A stretch of DNA of 6,891 nucleotides from an uncultured Allobaculum sp. (lineage in GTDB: Bacteria; Bacillota_I; Bacilli_A; Erysipelotrichales; Erysipelotrichaceae): positions 1-6,891 of the forward strand of contig CAOKFJ010000096.1 of assembly GCA_948467695.1 (NCBI GenBank), read 5' to 3'. Position numbers and translations under genes: made by a program. The first letter of the stretch is position 1; each line of letters starts with the position of its first letter. Positions 6,124-6,891 of the stretch are shown here, piece by piece. The notes under the pieces are model-generated. The model was not told the DNA's origin. It saw only the letters and a list, made by a program, of their open reading frames with translations, and did not search any database.

Positions 6124-6151
6124 GGCGTACGCCACACGGTATGAATTCATA
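6124..6151. promoter_or_regulatory. Two perfect palindromes in the leader of the BlaI-type gene
   Basis: GGCGTACGCC (6124-6133) and TATGAATTCATA (6140-6151) are both perfect, with centres 17 bp apart. The second touches the AAAGGAG ribosome site (6151-6157). They could be extra operator sites or affect translation; their closeness to each other and to the promoter dyad is the main argument for meaning. Confidence 0.4.
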
Positions 6152-6165
6152 AAGGAGATATTGAA

Positions 6166-6540
6166 ATGGAACAAACCGGACTGACAAAGCGCGAAACGCA
6201 GATTATGAACATTTTGTGGAACAGCAGCAATCCTCTGTCTGCCCACGATATTCTCACAGCATCCCCTGAACTGAGCCGCAATACAATTCAGATCGTTCTG
6301 AAAAAACTGCAGACGCTTGGTTTTATTGAGGTTGCTGGTTTCGGCTATCATAAAAACGCGCTCACAAGAACCTTCCAGCCTATCGTTTCCCAGAGCCAGT
6401 ACATTGCCAGCTCTCTGGCAGACTCTACTTCTTACGAACTTGCGATGAACTTCATTCGCCAGACAGACAATGAAGAAGTACTGGAAAATCTGGAAAAACT
6501 TATTCAGGAAAAACAGAAAGAACTGAAAAGCAGTCACTAA
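6166..6540 (+). CDS. BlaI/MecI/CopY family transcriptional repressor (PF03965)
   Basis: At 124 residues it matches the family length (MecI and BlaI are about 123-126). Residues 6-75 form the winged helix: LTKRETQIMNILWNSSNPLS as first helix and turn (6-25), AHDILTA as second helix (26-32), SRNTIQIVLKKLQTLGFI as recognition helix (37-54), then a beta wing around VAGFGYHKNALT (56-67). Residues 70-124 are helical and charged, fitting the dimerisation region. Known members repress beta-lactamase, mecA or copper genes as dimers and are inactivated by a partner protease or by metal. An Asn-Phe pair (N95-F96) falls where the MecI/BlaI cleavage bond is expected. The start is fixed by AAAGGAG 8 bases upstream. 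No BlaR1-like sensor is in the window. A promoter dyad suggests autoregulation. Its target is unknown; the beta-lactamase-like gene at 1819-4152 is a distant candidate. Confidence 0.9.
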   Translation: MEQTGLTKRETQIMNILWNSSNPLSAHDILTASPELSRNTIQIVLKKLQTLGFIEVAGFGYHKNALTRTFQPIVSQSQYIASSLADSTSYELAMNFIRQTDNEEVLENLEKLIQEKQKELKSSH

Positions 6541-6598
6541 GACAATTGCAAGCGGAAGTATAACGAGCCGCGCTAAAGGAAAGAATATTTTTGAAATG

Positions 6599-6629
6599 AA
6601 CAGCAGATGAAAGATTCTGCTGTTTTGTT
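6599..6629 (+). terminator. Intrinsic terminator after the BlaI/MecI-type gene
   Basis: AACAGCAGA (6599-6607) pairs perfectly with TCTGCTGTT (6616-6624) around an 8-base loop, followed by TTTTGTT. It lies about 60 bp after the stop codon. Confidence 0.82.
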
Positions 6630-6873
6630 ATTGCCTGCACGGTTTCTGTTTCGTCTTTTTGCGCATAGCTTTGAAACGTTTGCCTGTCGCTGTCTTTATG
6701 GACGCGCTGTGATCCGTTCGGTTTTTGTCTGATGTTCCCAAATCGAATTTTCCTTTTTGGGAGTAAGAAAAACGTAAACCAAAGAAAATAGAGATAGATA
6801 TAACACAGTTCATACAAAGAAAACTTTTCCGGCAAGATGATATGAAGTCAGAAACGAAAGAAGAGTTGTACAG
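6630..6873. other. Non-coding stretch before the right-edge gene
   Basis: I see no convincing gene here. A 111-codon minus-strand frame (6835-6500) runs through the terminator and into the repressor gene and looks spurious. An inverted repeat TCCCAAA (6736-6742) / TTTGGGA (6756-6762) with a 13-base loop has no T-tract and could be an operator or chance. TATAAC at 6799-6804 is a possible -10 box, but there is no recognisable -35 box at 16-18 bp. Confidence 0.45.
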
Positions 6874-6891
6874 ATGACGAATTATCGTTTC
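6874..6891 (+). CDS. Possible start of a gene running off the right edge (six codons)
   Basis: ATG at 6874 opens a frame reading MTNYRF to the window end. A weak purine-rich ribosome site (AAAGAAGAG, 6857-6865) lies 8 bases upstream. Its ATG overlaps the stop of an 11-codon frame (6842-6877, MKSETKEELYR) as ATGA, which could couple their translation. Six codons are too few to assign a product or be sure the gene is real. Confidence 0.3.

Overview
The window looks like chromosome from a low-to-mid G+C Gram-positive bacterium (Bacillota). Shine-Dalgarno sites are strong and AGGAGA-like, terminators are U-tract hairpins, promoters are SigA-type, and there is a BlaI/MecI-type repressor gene. An oxygen-sensitive radical-SAM activase gene (nrdG) points to anaerobic or facultative life. 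The anaerobic class Erysipelotrichia is a plausible home, but nothing here proves it.

Layout. (1) Bases 1-658, minus strand: the N-terminal 219 codons of an AlbA_2 (Schlafen-AlbA-type) protein, running off the left edge. (2) Bases 661-1243: an A+T-rich non-coding stretch containing a 112-bp array (694-805). Seven-base units recur every 10 bp and are arranged as an inverted repeat with one exact symmetry centre at 749.5. (3) Bases 1244-1696, plus strand: a small bacterial PH-domain protein. A shared bidirectional terminator (1762-1815) separates it from (4), a convergent minus-strand gene (1819-4152) for a secreted serine hydrolase. That protein has a class A beta-lactamase/transpeptidase-like catalytic domain at the end of a very long low-complexity stretch. 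(5) Bases 4418-4969, minus strand: nrdG, with its own good promoter and terminator. (6) Divergent from nrdG, bases 5135-5956, plus strand: an AIM24-family protein. (7) Bases 6166-6540, plus strand: a BlaI/MecI-family repressor whose promoter lies inside a 54-bp imperfect dyad, with two further perfect palindromes in its leader. (8) Bases 6874-6891, plus strand: possibly the first six codons of another gene.

Most genes look like separate transcription units with their own promoters or terminators, so there is no obvious operon or multi-gene system. The two most interesting signals are non-coding: the helically phased inverted array upstream of the AlbA_2 gene and the operator-like dyad on the BlaI-type promoter. 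Each lies next to a gene for a known or likely nucleic-acid-binding protein and so suggests autoregulation. A link between the BlaI-type repressor and the beta-lactamase-like hydrolase is possible but not shown. No RNA gene, insertion sequence or CRISPR array was seen.
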